In this document: positions 1-13,225 of the stretch, in pieces | Position numbering within the stretch: the stretch's first letter is position 1 | Layout of the letters: the number at the start of each line of letters is the position of its first letter | DNA from: Anarhynchus alexandrinus | Lineage: Eukaryota > Chordata > Aves > Charadriiformes > Charadriidae | Direction: 5' to 3' | Assembly (NCBI GenBank): GCA_008711295.1 | Contig: VUYV01000020.1 | Span: 5,235,945-5,299,944, forward strand | Length of the DNA: 64,000 bases | Notes under the pieces: model-generated | Told to the model about the DNA's origin: nothing | The model's input: the letters and a program-made list of their open reading frames with translations, nothing else | Database searches by the model: none | Position numbers and translations under genes: made by a program

Positions 1-678
1 GCATATACAAAAACATGCCCAAGAAATTGCTGTGTTCCCTCGGGAATAAGGAAGGACCAGCCTGGCTAAAATGAGAGGACAAAGTTTTATACCCATGTAG
101 TTACTAACTCTTTATTTGGAAAAACAGAACTGTTTGTCTGGTGCTTCTTGGACCTTTGGCTTAATATCAAAATGACCTTCGCGCAAACCTTCTCCAGCTT
201 CTTCCCAGAGGAGAAGGCAGAAGTTACAGTTTTCGTTCCATCGGCTCTTGCTTCAGAGCAGAGGCTTAAAAACTGGGCTGCAGCCACCCTCTCTAGTGAG
301 GCCACGAATGAAGCAATGACATTTTAGCTCGGGCGGCGTTAACCCCTTCGGCTGCAGGGTGGGTCACTAAAATGCCAGTTGGCAAGAGGCCTAGTGAGCC
401 TCCCTGGGGTATGTCCTAAAGCAGGCGAAGGGTCTTCCTTCTCGCCTGCTCTTTCCAGGTCTGAGAGCTCTGAAGCTCTGGCCGAGGGATCTCCTTCTCC
501 TTCCCTCCCTCCCTCCGTGCTAGCACAGAAGGCGTGTGTTGGGGTGGGAGGCACTGGAAAGAAGGAAAGGAAGCTCTTTTCTTTTCTTATAACTACACGG
601 TCCCTCCAAAGCCTGCTGCCAAACTCCAGCAACAGCATTTTCTGCCTGTGGCCTTGCTTTGCTAACTTCACTTTCCCG
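1..678. other. Intergenic sequence, no gene recognised
   Basis: The strands hold short open frames of up to 182 codons (339-887, minus), but none resembles a protein family I know. The longest runs into the CR1 tail starting at 679. A GC-richer patch lies at about 330-560. Confidence 0.5.
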
Positions 679-900
679 GAATCACAGCATAGTTGAGGTT
701 TGAAGGCACTTCTGGAAACCACCCAGTCCAACCCCCTTCGCCAAGCAGGGTCAACCAGAGCAGATTGCTGATCTGGCGGGATTTTGACTATTTCAAAAGG
801 TGTATGCCCCACAGCCTCTCTGGGCAACCCATTCTTGTGCTTGACCACCCTGACTGAAAGAAGTTCGGTTTCATGTTTAAATGTCATTCCTGGTATTTCA
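679..900 (-). repeat. CR1 LINE 3' tail, diverged
   Basis: Read on the plus strand this is the reverse complement of a CR1 tail. It begins with gaatcacagcatagttgagg and passes the typical block acccagtccaaccccc, then aagcagggtcaacc, then ctctctgggcaacccattc. The element is therefore inserted in minus orientation and 5'-truncated, like most avian CR1 copies. Many substitutions against the usual consensus suggest an old insertion. The far boundary near 900 is approximate. Confidence 0.85.
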
Positions 901-3900
901 CTACCACCACCAGCATACCCTCGTCTGAGCTGGGCCAGGAGTTCCTGCCTTCAGGTATCTGCTCAGAGAAGGAAGGATTGCCTTCCTCCGTGTGCTGTTT
1001 CTGGGATGCTGCATTTGTTCCCATGTCAGCAAGCTACTCTCATCTCCTCCAAGCAGAAGGAAGTGCCAGTATCTCCTCTTGGTTTCCAATAGATTTAAGT
1101 CTGCTTACATGATTCTTACAGGTGTGTAAAGTCGTACATGCAAAATCTAATTTGCAACACAAGTTCGTCTACTGAGTATGTACTTTACAGACCTTGGTGA
1201 TGGTGTTCTGGACCATCTTTGTGCTTTGCTGCCAATGTGAATGAAGGCGTCCTGAGATCGTGCCCTACCTTTTCTGTAAGTTACTTTTTAACCTGATAAT
1301 ACTATTATCATGTGGCCTCTAAAGCCCAGGAACACAGATGCCTGAGCTGCTGTTAGCAAACATGGCGAGAGCTGTCCTTTGTATTCTCCTGGGAAGGTTC
1401 AATCATGGACGTTACTTTTGTTATACCCAATTCCACTATATACATCTCCAATTTTCCTGTCTCTACATCAAACGTTACATGTTAAGGAGCCTGGAATAAC
1501 AGCTGCTGCCACTCATGTTAACTGAGAGGTGCACAAGACACTGGAGTGTCTGGTTTCTCATCACTTACGGGACGGATAAAAGTATCTGTTGTACTGACTA
1601 GTCCATCAAATATGAATGATGCAGATAGAGTGGCTGTTTACACACAGTGATCTATTTTAGTTAAATTGAAAACACACACAGGGGAGTGTTTCAGCTTTGT
1701 GGATAGAAAACACTGGAAACGTTTGGTTTTTTTTTTTGTTGCATCTTTTCCGTTTGCCAGCGACAATTAGCTCTCGGGGGTGCCCAGGCTGGGAGAGGAT
1801 GAGCTCTCTTCTTCTAGGACGAAGATCCAAATATCATTAGTTATCCAACCAAATCTCGTGAAATTGAGGACGAGGTGCTTGCCTCCCTTTATCATTCTAA
1901 TTTTTCCCGAATACTCAACTCTTTTGTACAGTGTTAACATAAGCATTTACAAAGCCCGTCCCTCTGGAGGATGACAGCAATTGTTTTGCTTAATGTTTAA
2001 TGGCTTCCTCTCCCTCTGGACTCCGTGCCAGTGCATACTGTAATGAACAAGCTCTGGAAGAATATTATAGCCTCACTTCATCTATTAGGACACTTTACAT
2101 AGAAATTTATTTTGCGCTACCATGAATTATATAAATACACAAATTAAAGATACATACGCAATAACTGCTTGCAGAGAGCACTGTCTGCAGCAAGCTCATT
2201 AGGAGAATGAATTACTCTGTAGAAAATCACTTAACCTTTGTGGATTTCCTGGTACTGTGTTTATTAATGCCCTTGCTTTGTTTTGAAGTAATATCTCTGT
2301 ATTATCTGAAAACATGCTCCAGATTTGAAAATTAATGTACAGCATTAAGGCTTCCTTTGAACATACTAATTCTATAGAAAGCAAAAAGTGAGGTCTCATT
2401 CTGCTCTCCCGCATCTGTGTGTAAAAGAGGAAGGATGCGTCCCCTCCTGCAAAGACTTTCGAAACCAGAACCAAATGGCCCAGGGCTAAACTCCGGAGGA
2501 GGAGGAAAAGAAAAAAAATAAATAAAGGGCTTTGGTTTCCATGGGCGAATGTTGATTACAAGCGGAAAGCTTCACTGAATGGCCTTTATCAGGATTTGCC
2601 CGCAGGGCTCAGTGGGTAACGTTTTGCTGTGGAAAATACTTTTCCAACAGCAAATGGAGATGAGGGAAAATAGCAGACTAACTTTTTGGCAAAAGGTCTA
2701 TGTCGGTTAGAAAAACAATGCTCAACGTGCACATGTTTCTGTCAGGAAGACTGCTAGCAGGAATATGGCAACTCTAGTAATTTTGCAAGTAGTAAAAACA
2801 GGATGCATCAGGAATAGTGCGCTTGGTACAGAGTAACCCACGCAGAAATGCGCTGCTGCAGGAAGCTATGTGTGTGTGGAGACCTGCACCGGTAGATATT
2901 TTCAGTGGCAAAGCATCTCTGAAGCTTTATATAGTATTTTTGCGATAACAAAAGCTAGTGATTAGTCACTGAAAATTTCAAGAGACCTCGGTAACCTGAC
3001 TTCCGACTTGTTCCGTGGCAAGACGGGTGCCTGTCCTCTTTATTGGGAGAGCTGTGACCCGGGTAACTGAGGAGACGCTGTTGCAGATGTAATCAGGGTG
3101 ACTCACTTGCCATCATGCTGCTGGCTGCATGGACATAAGGGACTGTGCGATGAAGGCAATGGAAAAATTTGGTTCAGTAGGTTTTAAGTCTGTAGCCTTA
3201 ATTCAGGGACATCCTAGTGGAAATGAAAGCAGACAGCGACTCTGATGCGTATTGGAGCAGACTGACAGTTCCTTGAATCTGTTGTATTTGAGATTTGTGG
3301 GGTTTGGTACTGCTTCTCTGTGGCACAGAGTTGCTTCTACCTTTGCTGGAAAAATACCTGCCATTTTATGCATGCTACATCATGCTTGTATCTTATATAG
3401 CTGTAATTATAACCCTGCAGAGTAAGTCAGCAGAGAGCAAAGGTTATTGACTTCCACTGATATGTTTCAGGTGATATTAATACAAATAGAATAAAACTTT
3501 GGCCTTGAGGGCAGATCTTCAGCAAAAGGCTACTTGGAATTATTAAACCTATCGTACAAGCCATGTCATCCTGAAATGAATCGACAAGCAATATTAACCT
3601 GACTGACACTCCGGCCTCCTTACAGGTCCAAAGCCCTGGCACTGAGTGAAAAAGCTGGCATGGGGGCCGGGGCCGGGGGTCGTGAGGACGAGTGTGCTCT
3701 AGCTGGCAGCACATCTGAGTCTTGCAATTACTTAACTGTAGAGTAAGAAGAAAAAAATCCAATCTTTGCTGCTTCTGCACATCAGCATCATCTACTGCTT
3801 TATCCCTTACATGTTGCAAATTTGGTACAGAATATTTGCCAGCTTGGGAAGGAGAGTTGAGTATGGAGGGTGTTGCATATACTGCCCATAAAGTAAGTAG

Positions 3901-4999
3901 AAGACCTTGGGAGGGGGGAGGGGGAGGAATCACGGTGATGGAGAGAGGCAGATCTGAATTCCTGCAACCTCTGTGCTCTGGTGTTTAACTTCCATCTTAG
4001 AAAAGGAAGTGGCTTGTAAGAAACTGCTAATTTAGATAGGTTATGGATCAACAGACTTCAGTCTCCTATGAATTACATGAATGTTCTTATTTATTGCTGG
4101 AGGTTATAACAGGTTAACCCTGCATATCATGATTGTGAGATTTCTCAAGAGCAACACAAAGTGTTTCACACATGGGCTGAACAACTGAAGTGTCTAGTCT
4201 GTAAAAGCTCCTGATCCAAATGCTGTAATTTGCAAAGACAACTGAAGCATGGTTACTTATTTCTGGTGGACATTTACAAGAAGAACATACCTTGTACCTC
4301 TTTAGATTTTTCTCCTATAAGAGGAAAGGGAGAAGAAGATGATACTAAAGTAGATCAGTTGTATGTCATCCTTTTCTGTAAGAAAAAACAATGAATTTTA
4401 GAACTGTTCTTTCTAGTGAAATCAAAACAGCACCGATTTTGAAACCAACTTCATTGTCCTGGAGCTAGAGTACAATGATTTGTAAGTTGAAACTAAAACA
4501 TAACTTTGGATATCTTATCAGCATTATCTGATCACAGATGAGTAATTCCTAACTATAACAGTGGAATTCAACTCTTGAACAAAAATGCTTCCTGGATACT
4601 GAGCGTCTCTTTATATTTTGGTTTTTGCATAATGAAGTTACGGGACCCACTGTATGTGGATGAACATTTCTATTTTCATATGAGGTTGGTAACAACATGT
4701 TTCTTTCATGTGGGATGGCTGGAAGCACAGCTGCTTAGTTAGCATACTGGTTTTCCTGGTATAGTTATCAACAGGAGTGAAAATGTGCATACACAGATTT
4801 GAGAAAGTGGACAGACTGTCAAATCCATTGATCAAATGTTCAGAAAGATAAAAGTTGAAGACATTTTTCAGCACCGTAAGACAGCTGTTAGTCTCTAATT
4901 CAATAGTGAATGGTGAGCCCTATAAGGTCAATCTTCTAACTTGTTTTGCAAAACATGCATGCTCCTTGTTTTTAGAGATGCTTGGGGATTTTTTGGTGG

Positions 5000-5020
5000 T
5001 TTTTTTTTTTTTTTTTTTTT
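5000..5020. repeat. Poly-T tract (21 bases)
   Basis: An uninterrupted run of 21 T. No SINE or processed-gene body is recognisable beside it, so it is listed only as a homopolymer. Confidence 0.9.
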
Positions 5021-6673
5021 GTAAAGCTCTTCAACATGCACACATTCTCATCTTCCACCTCACTCTCCCAAATGCAATCATCTCTGTGCTGATTGACCTA
5101 AGTGATCACCATGGTTTCCAATTCAATTCAGGTCCCCAAAGAGGACTTTTAATTAAGAAGCTCTAATAGAATCTAGGAGAAAATTTCTAAGTCCCCAGTC
5201 TTCAGGCTGTGAGCTACAGATCCCGGGGGTGTCTACGGCCAACTAGTACGAGACCCTAAACTTGTCCTTTCTGGAAAGGTCATATCCTATGCAGAAATCT
5301 GCATAAGTAAATCTTAGAGATGTAGATATCTGCTGCGAAATTCCTAGGGCTTGAAAAGCTCTGCAATAGGCTGCTCTTGAGCAGTGGGTAGTGACTGAGA
5401 GAGCGGTGGGGTTGGGAGCAGCACAGGGGAGCTCTGCTGGTGCTGAGACTACAGGACTTCACTTGTGCTTTGCTATATGTAAAAGCACATTGGTTTTGGT
5501 AGGGAGACCCAAAATATTTAAGAACTAATTTTTACCCACAGTGTGTTTGAGCCAGCCACAGACTTGAATCGCCGCCACCTGAATTGCAGATGTGTGCATG
5601 GGTGGAATTTCCAAAAGTACTTGGGATTGGTCTGTATTTATTTCAGTGGGGACAATCCCACTCTGTGTGTGCGCATGTGTGGAGCAGCGTCTGCTGATGT
5701 TTACTCAGCAGCTCGTGCTAATCTCCAGGAAACAACTTGTGCTTGCTGGACTGTGGGTGCGATGTTTGGTAATGTTGTGCAGAAGCACTTGAGAACGCTT
5801 TCACACCGGGAGCTCCAGCATTAGCCATGCATGAGAACAAAAAGTGGGACTGGAAAATACTTCTAAACTCTTTCAAGTATGGTATTTGCTGAAAAGCAAA
5901 GTTCCAGAAAACCGGAGCCACATATAAACTTGAGATAACTTTGGTGGATAGTTCTTGGCTGGAAGACAAAAAGGAAAAAGTAAATGTTCTGTGTAGATTG
6001 TTTTAGGATTAAACATCTTGAATTTTTGTTTCAAAATGCTCTCCCTTCTGGCAATTCTCTCAAAACTTCTGGTCATATAAATCTGAGTTATTGAAGATAC
6101 TACTTGAGGACTCCTGTCGGAACAATATTTTGTTTAATTGGAAGTTTTTTTAAGCTCTTTATTTAGTTGAAAATCTCTGAAGTTTTCCTTTGGAATGTAG
6201 CTTGAAACAATTTTTTCTTTTTTCAGCTTATTACTTCTCTGTTAGCTGGCTGAACAGAAAGTGCTTTGCAAGTACCCAACAGGGGACGATGGGAAAACAG
6301 AAGAAATTCATAAATAAAAGCTTTGGTTGTGATAAGTCATCCCCTTGACACAGCAGCACTCCAAGGCCAGACCTGGACCACTTGTACAGAGGTACCTGTA
6401 CCTTTCTGTACTTTGTAGTTGCACCAACGTGTGCCCAAAGTGGGCCACTCCGCTGATTTATAGAAGAAGTCATATATACTGCATTAATATAATGAGTGAG
6501 TGGAAACTTCCCTTAGCTCCCCCTCCAAAGAAGAAACCGGGAAAAAAAAGGGTTTTGCAGGAGGACCGTGCCATGCTGGGACCAGGCACGGTTGTCAGGG
6601 GTGGGAGGCAGCCTGCAGGAAGCAACAAAGCCCCAGTCATAGAAATTTAACCAGTTCTGCACAGAAAAACACC

Positions 6674-6674
6674 N
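6674..6674. other. Ambiguous base (N)
   Basis: A single n interrupts the sequence caccncctccc. It marks an unresolved base, not a biological feature. The open frames crossing it (6500-6871 plus and 6513-6716 minus) contain an undefined codon. Confidence 0.95.
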
Positions 6675-7993
6675 CCTCCCTTGCTTCCCTTCGAAAAACA
6701 CTTCGGTATCCTCCAAGGAGATATAAGAGCAGCATCATTATAACTGGGAAATTAATTGCTCGCTCACTGGATTTAGCAGCTTCCTGTTTTGGAAACCCGA
6801 GATATCATCTCAAATTTCTGTTTGTTGTCAGCCTAGAAGAAGAGACTCGGAGGCTGCGAAGCCTCTGGTGAGGCAGCGCTTCATTTGCTAATTGTCTCTG
6901 CCAGACAATGCCATTTACACGGAGCACAAAATCACCCCTAACCTCCTCTGACCAGAAAATCGTTATATCCTTGAACTCCCAGCCTTCTGAAACAGTAGCC
7001 GGCACTGCAAACTGGGGCCGCGGATGTCGGCTCCTCTCACAGGAAAACAAAATACAGGAATGCTTATTGCTGATTAATTTGCAAACATCCCCGTTCCCAG
7101 ACCTGATTATGATAGCATCGTAAAAAAGATGTCTGACTTGTCATGCTTAATGTAATGAGTCTTTCTGTCAGAAAAGCCGGTGAAACTGGAGTTTCCCTCT
7201 GTGAGAGCTTGCCAGTAAGGAAAATGTCTTCAATTTTACATTTTTCACTGCCCTTTTGCTTTTTTAGGACATGTTACAATGCTCGCCATTTTCGCTGTAT
7301 AAGATTCAGGTATTCTGTCTTCCTGCTTCTCCTCCTCCATCAGCCAAATGATCACAGTGGCTACGTCAGTTTTAAATGGGATCAGATCTGCAGATTCAGG
7401 GGAATGACCTGTAAGGGTTTTTTTTTCCTCCAAAACTTGCTTAACTTGGAGCACTGAGAAAACCTTTGGATCTTTTGCCCTTTAGTTAGTGGACCTGCGG
7501 GGAATTTTTTGGCTGTGAGATGTCGCCCTTCATTTTGGAGACAACACAGCAGAGGAAACTGGTTTGAGCCACAGCTCAGTTAAATGCATCAGTGACTGCT
7601 AATGGCAACAGAATAAGCCGGCGATACCTTGGTCGACTTTCTCTGACACCAGTCTTTAAAGATCAGTAGGTTATATTTTCCTTTTTCCAAAGACTTTTCC
7701 TCTGTTCCAAAGACTGCTTCAGGCACGTCTGACTGGGATGTGACATCTCCTGAGGGATGTGGTTAAACACGGACAAAGTCAATGCTGCTGCTTTGGTGAC
7801 TCCACAAAAACCTGACAGCCAGAGACTGTCGTAGAAGTGAGTATCTGGGCAGCAGCGACGCTTCTCATCTCTTCTCTTGCTTTTTATGGGCCTGCTAAAT
7901 AGCTGAGCCTCCCACGAGGCAGGAGGATACTGTATGTATGAGTTGGTTTTACCCACTCTGCAGCAGAAAGACAGAAGGGGAGGTATGAATCAA

Positions 7994-8049
7994 TTATTTT
8001 TAAAAATATAACATATATATTAAATTATTAAAAATTATTAAATTATTCT
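7994..8049. repeat. AT-rich low-complexity tract
   Basis: About 55 bases are almost wholly A and T, including imperfect direct copies of taaattatta and ttattaaattatt. No coding content. Confidence 0.8.
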
Positions 8050-11000
8050 TAATGACCTTTCAAGAGCATCATGTCAAAATTACCACTGAAATATAACTTG
8101 ATTCTCTGCAAGGGAAGAAGTAATTCTGAATTAAGGGTGGGGAGTACCCAAACCATCCAGAGCTCCTCCCAGCAAGAATGAGGGGCAAAAAGGCTTATTT
8201 TCTTCACATTTAAATGCAAAGGGAATATTAAACACCCGTGTGATGCAGAGAGGAGAATAGGCAATGTACCGGCGTTGGGATGGAAGCAAAGATGAGTGGT
8301 CTCCCTCCGAGAGGACTGAACAATGACATTCTCCAGTTTTTGCTGGGGTTCAGTTGTACGCCCCGGTTGGGCTCCTCCTCGGAGGGGCCGTGGCAGCCTG
8401 CTCGCTCCCTCTGCCCCCCGCAGAAACCCCACACCACTGTTTTCCTTCCTTTCTGTATCATGGGATAGAGGGGGAAAAAGTCAGAGCTAGTGTTTTGTTC
8501 GCTTCCATTTCCAGTTTTGAAGACTTTGTACTAACAGCTGAAGGACTTAATTCTGTTATTGCCGCAGAGGAACCTTGTTCTGCTTGAGTTATACTGAATA
8601 CACTCGTAAACCGAAGCAGCCACAGTAATGAATAAATGTTCTTCAAAAACCCTCTCTTTAATCTCATTTGAGTATGAAACTACGGGGCTGGCTTTTAAAG
8701 AAGGCCCTCTTGAAGCTCGCCCAAAAGATTAATTTGTAAATGCGAAGAATCCTCTGGAAGCTCTTGAAGGGAGACATTTACTTCCAAATAACCACAGGAG
8801 TAACTGTTTGTAGCAAAAAGATGATTAATGGCATTGTGGCCAAAATCAGGTGAGTCCCTAAACTTGACGGCATAGTATTTGCATATTACCTCGATGTTAA
8901 GAGTTTCTCACACTACCTTTGTTTATTTTTGCTGGAAGAAGCACAAGAAAAGCATGATGCTCGCTTAAATCTCCATAAATCCAAACATCTGAAGCTACAT
9001 TACTCCTTTTTCCTGGCTCTGTTCCTCTCCGAAAGCACGCCACTTGCATGCTCACTCTCGTTTTTCCCATGAACTACAGGGTGTAGGCCAAAATACCCTT
9101 TGCAACTGGTAACTTGCTAGGCACACTAGGTTCCAGTTAATATAACAAATGGTCGTTTCATAATGCCTGAAGTATCTGTGGCATGAATATATTAAAAGTC
9201 CTGAAATTGGCAGGAAATACGAGGACCATTTTTTGTTTTCCACAGGGTCAGTTTTATTCATCCGGTGAAAACCTCTTACAATGACAAAAAAAGTTAAGTT
9301 ACATGGAAAACTGATTCCGACAACCGCACTAACAGTTATTCAAGTGGCAGGTAGGAAACTCTTGTACCAGCACCTCTCTGTGTACCGGCTCGGGGAGGTT
9401 CTTACTGGTATCATCACGGGCTGCTCCGCAGTGGTGTGGTGTCACATCCCTATTGGTGGTTTTAGCTACAGACTGGCATGTGTTTCTGCAGGGAAACACG
9501 AACAAGAGCTGGGTCTTTTAGCATCCAGTTACTCGGGAATGTGCCTCGGTTTGCTGGAGCTGAAGGAGGGAGCCAAGTCCTTAGAGGCAAAGTCAGAGGG
9601 ACCATCTCGGCAGCTGCTGGGTCAGTGGTTACCTCCCCTCCTGCCAACATCACCGAACTGATGGATGTTACAGCTTCTCATTTCTAAGAAAATAACCCTT
9701 TATCTGACCATGTACTGATAGCCCGTAACACTGAACAACAACTTAACGGTGGGGAGACCATCGCCTGGCGCCAGGCTTAGGGAGCAGAGGGTTGGTTAAA
9801 CCGGCACGAGCGAGGGGGTGATGGCCAACAAGACCATGCAGCTGGTGGCATCTGCCGCCTTGCAGGTGGGCGCAGGCAGCAGGGCAGTGCTGATGGGCAC
9901 CCAGACGGGCACCGCAGCTGTCCCTTCGGGCATAAAGCAGCTCTCCTTAGCCAAATATGTGACATGCCGGGGGAGGGAGAGATGTCTCAGCTACACATGC
10001 TCGTCGCATAATTGTCAAATATGCCTGTAATACAATTCCGTCAGAGGCAATTATCGCTGCGGCGCGGCTGCTCTGGGAAGCCTTCCTCTCCTAGGCCGAA
10101 CTGCAACTATCTAATCTCTCTTGGTTTGGCTGAAAAAAGATCATGGCAGTGATGTCTTTTCACTAAAAAGGACTGTTTCCCACTCCGCTGTCATTAAAAT
10201 GGAATATAAACTAGCCAAACTCTGTCTTCACCAAGACTCTCTGAAAATGGAACATTTTTTGGATAAAATAACTGTAATTCAAACTGCAGCAGTCAGTGCT
10301 GTGCCTACTTTGGTACCCAGCCAGTGAATTTTAAAGTAAACACCCTCCAGGACTGTTCTCCATTTGGATTTATTAGTCATTACCAAGAAAAGATAATTAG
10401 CACTTCTGAAGCATTGTGATAATCAGTAGCATGAACTGTTACCAATAGAAACGGACTGGGGTACTTGTGCAGCGCAGGAATATGGCAGCTCTGTTGTACT
10501 CCCTGTACAGAACGAGTATACTGGTGGGCAGATCCTCAGCTGGAGGAAACGCTCATAAATACCAACAGCTCCAGTGGAGCTAATAACAGTTTACGGGGGG
10601 TAAGGCGGGGAGGGGGGGTTGTTCCCTGGCCTGTTGGGCTTCTCCTTCTGTTATCCTGGAAGCAGAATCATTTTTGTTACAATATGCAAAACTTCTTGTT
10701 GGTCAAAGGCAACAGCAAATATTACTCCTTTACTGTGCAACAGAAAAACAGGAGCTAATTATTTTTCTTTTCTATGCACCCTGCCAACACAAAGGAAAAT
10801 AACCTTGTGGTGGAATGAGAAGAACCTGAGTATACCTGCATCGTTTAGGCAATGATGGCTTTTTTCTCTTCCTCTGTCTAAACTAATGAGAAAACTCTGT
10901 TGGACTCAAGTCAGTGCTAAAACTCACAGACTTGGTATTTCACTTATTGTTCCCCAAACTTCCATTACTTATGATCACCTGTAACAATCGTATGATGGAT

Positions 11001-12200
11001 GGGATGTAAATTTTATGTTCTTAGTCTCAAACCCTGAGCATTAGGCAGGCCAGGCTCCCTGCTATACGAAGAAGTATTAATTACTAAGCCCAGGGAAGTA
11101 GGTCTATTAGGTTTACCAACATTGCTATCTAGATAAATACTACAATGCATAGGCTTGTTTGAAATAGTTGTCTTTTGTTTTCTGTACCTGGAAGTATGAA
11201 CAAAATCCATGCTAAAGAACAGAGGCAGCACGTAAGCTTGGGAAGGCTTCTGTTTTGGTGAGCACCAATAACAAAAGTACCTAAAGGATTTACCCCCAAA
11301 ATACTTGCAAGTCTGAAACAACTGCCCTCTTTCTTGCACTGTACAGAGCATTTCAGGCCAATATGACACCCCTCCAGCAAACGGGTGCTTCGTATCCTCT
11401 GGGAAGCACAGAGCAAATCTCAGGATCGAGTCCAGTTTCCACGCAAAGTACTTTGTCTGCAATTGACACAGGGGCTGTGGTGTGCTGTGCTGGTAGAGGG
11501 TAGCTTTACCCGTGTAATTCCTATTGATGCTGACGGCATTTACTCACGTCCATATTCCTTGCTGCACCTGAAGCAGAACTCTTAAGACTGTAATTCCTAT
11601 GCCAGTAACACTCTTTAATACGCACGACAGAGACAGCACCACCCTGGCGACATCTGACCGGTTGACACACTCAAAGCACTCGTGCACATTTGCACCTCTC
11701 CTAGCAAGATGACTGCTGCGGCAAGTCCGATTATCGCCGAGACGAAGTTCGCCTGATGGCAACAAATGTGATGGGCTTGGTGGCTGTTTACAAGCTACAG
11801 AGGCAGAAATAAATGGGTCTGTGAGTGTTTGCTTCTCAGCTGCTGCTGGGAAACAGGCACCCTCCTGCCAGCTACGTTACGGACCTCTTAAAGCGGTTGC
11901 TCAGTCGCAGAGGTGGGTACATATCTTGTACTCAAATAGCTGTCCAGTACACAGAAGTTGCTACGGCAGCGCTTTACAGATATACGTTGCACAAGAGAGC
12001 GGTGATGTCGGACCACACTGACTCTTTTTGTGTGTCTTACACAGAAGGCTCGCTCCCACCCTGGGAACTGCGGAGCAGAACAAATATCAGCATATAATAT
12101 CTATCTATATATATCTACTTCAGTCTATTGTCAGATTGCATCTGACTGTGGAACTGGGTTTAAAACACCTGGGTAACAATTTACATATTATGTCAACAAC

Positions 12201-12234
12201 ACCACCTCTTCCCCCTCCCCTTCCCCCTTTCCCA
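12201..12234. repeat. Polypyrimidine (CT-rich) tract
   Basis: A run of C and T such as cttccccctccccttccccc, giving a strand-asymmetric homopurine-homopyrimidine stretch. Confidence 0.8.
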
Positions 12235-12989
12235 CCTGCAGCGCAGAGCAAGCCAACTTCATAGCATCCTTCGCAGCAAAATGGGTCTCTGCTGCATCTT
12301 TTTGCCTTCGTGAAACTCATTTAATTCTGGTATTTTAACACCTACTCCTTCCTCTGCTGCTGGTGCTATTGCAAGGGAGAAATGCGGCCGGGTAACACCG
12401 TCTCCTTGGAAACCTGCTTCTGGCCTAAAAAGCTCCATTTGGTGCCTGTGTGGCAGAGGAAAGCCAGAGACCCCACGGGCTGAGCACCTTTCAGGATGGG
12501 CTGCTTTCACTCCAGATCCCTCGGTGAACACAGGAATAAGCTGGGCTATTGCACTAGCAAGATTTAATGGGGAAAAAAATAATATATTGGCCAGGGAGTG
12601 CAACAGGCTGCTGAGAGCAACCTGAGGGCAGTGCACTTCCGAGGGGAGGCAGGAGCTGATGCTGCCTGGGGGCAGGAGCTCGGCGATGGTGGGTCTGGGA
12701 GCAGCATGAGGGGCCGCCTCTCCATTAGCCTGCAGATTTCCAAATAATTGTAAACAACGCTGACTTCAAGTCCGCTGCCAGAGCCTCAGGCTCTTTAAGA
12801 AATAACCCCTACTCATTTATTGCCTGAGGATATTATTATTTCCAGAATGAACTAGTTGCGGATCACAATACTGGGCAGAATTATAGTACAAAGTGTGTTT
12901 TAGTGCAAAACGACTTATGAAATAGTCACAAATCTTCTTTGGACAGGAATGGGCACAGAGCCTCACCCTTTTGTGTCGAAAAGTGCCCG

Positions 12990-13225
12990 CAGCTCATTTC
13001 TGCATCATCTTCATCTTGGGACTGGTCTGGACGGGGCTGGCTCTGGCGTGTCGTGTGACAGCAGGGCACAGCTCTGCCTCGCTGCCGAGGCCCCGGGGAG
13101 GTCAAGCACAGCTAAGGAGCAGCTTAGCAGGGGTTACGCCAGCTGCGTCCCCCCGCCCCGGTTGTGCCAGCCCTGGGGAGGCCGCACGGATTAGGAGCTC
13201 TTCAGACGGCTCTGAAGAGATCACT
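12990..13225. promoter_or_regulatory. CpG-rich patch downstream of TTC7A
   Basis: CpG dinucleotides and GC content are clearly raised over roughly 235 bases compared with the AT-leaning flanks (for example ccccgccccggttg and aggccgcacgg). It lies about 1.1 kb beyond the TTC7A stop. It could be a small CpG island of an unannotated transcript or a GC-rich non-functional patch. I see no core promoter element that decides this. Confidence 0.3.

Larger units (their letters stand above)
901..12989. other. Intergenic region downstream of TTC7A, no gene recognised
   Basis: I found no coding exon here that I can assign. In mammals the neighbours on this side are STPG4, CALM2 and EPCAM. The very conserved EF-hand loops of calmodulin are absent from the open frames, and I saw no PGPG-Y sperm-tail repeats. 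The stretch contains AT-rich DNA, short homopolymers, one pyrimidine tract and one ambiguous base. Open frames of 126 codons (9281-9661, plus), 149 codons (11013-11462, minus) and 168 codons (3427-3933, minus) are within what chance gives in this length. Confidence 0.5.

Noticed and set aside
3427..3933. 168-codon minus frame
   Set aside because: No recognisable motif. Composition looks like random translation, and it lies outside any supported gene.
9281..9661. 126-codon plus frame
   Set aside because: No family resemblance. A competing minus frame overlaps it and there is no supporting splice context.
11013..11462. 149-codon minus frame
   Set aside because: No family resemblance, and chance frames of this length are expected in 64 kb.
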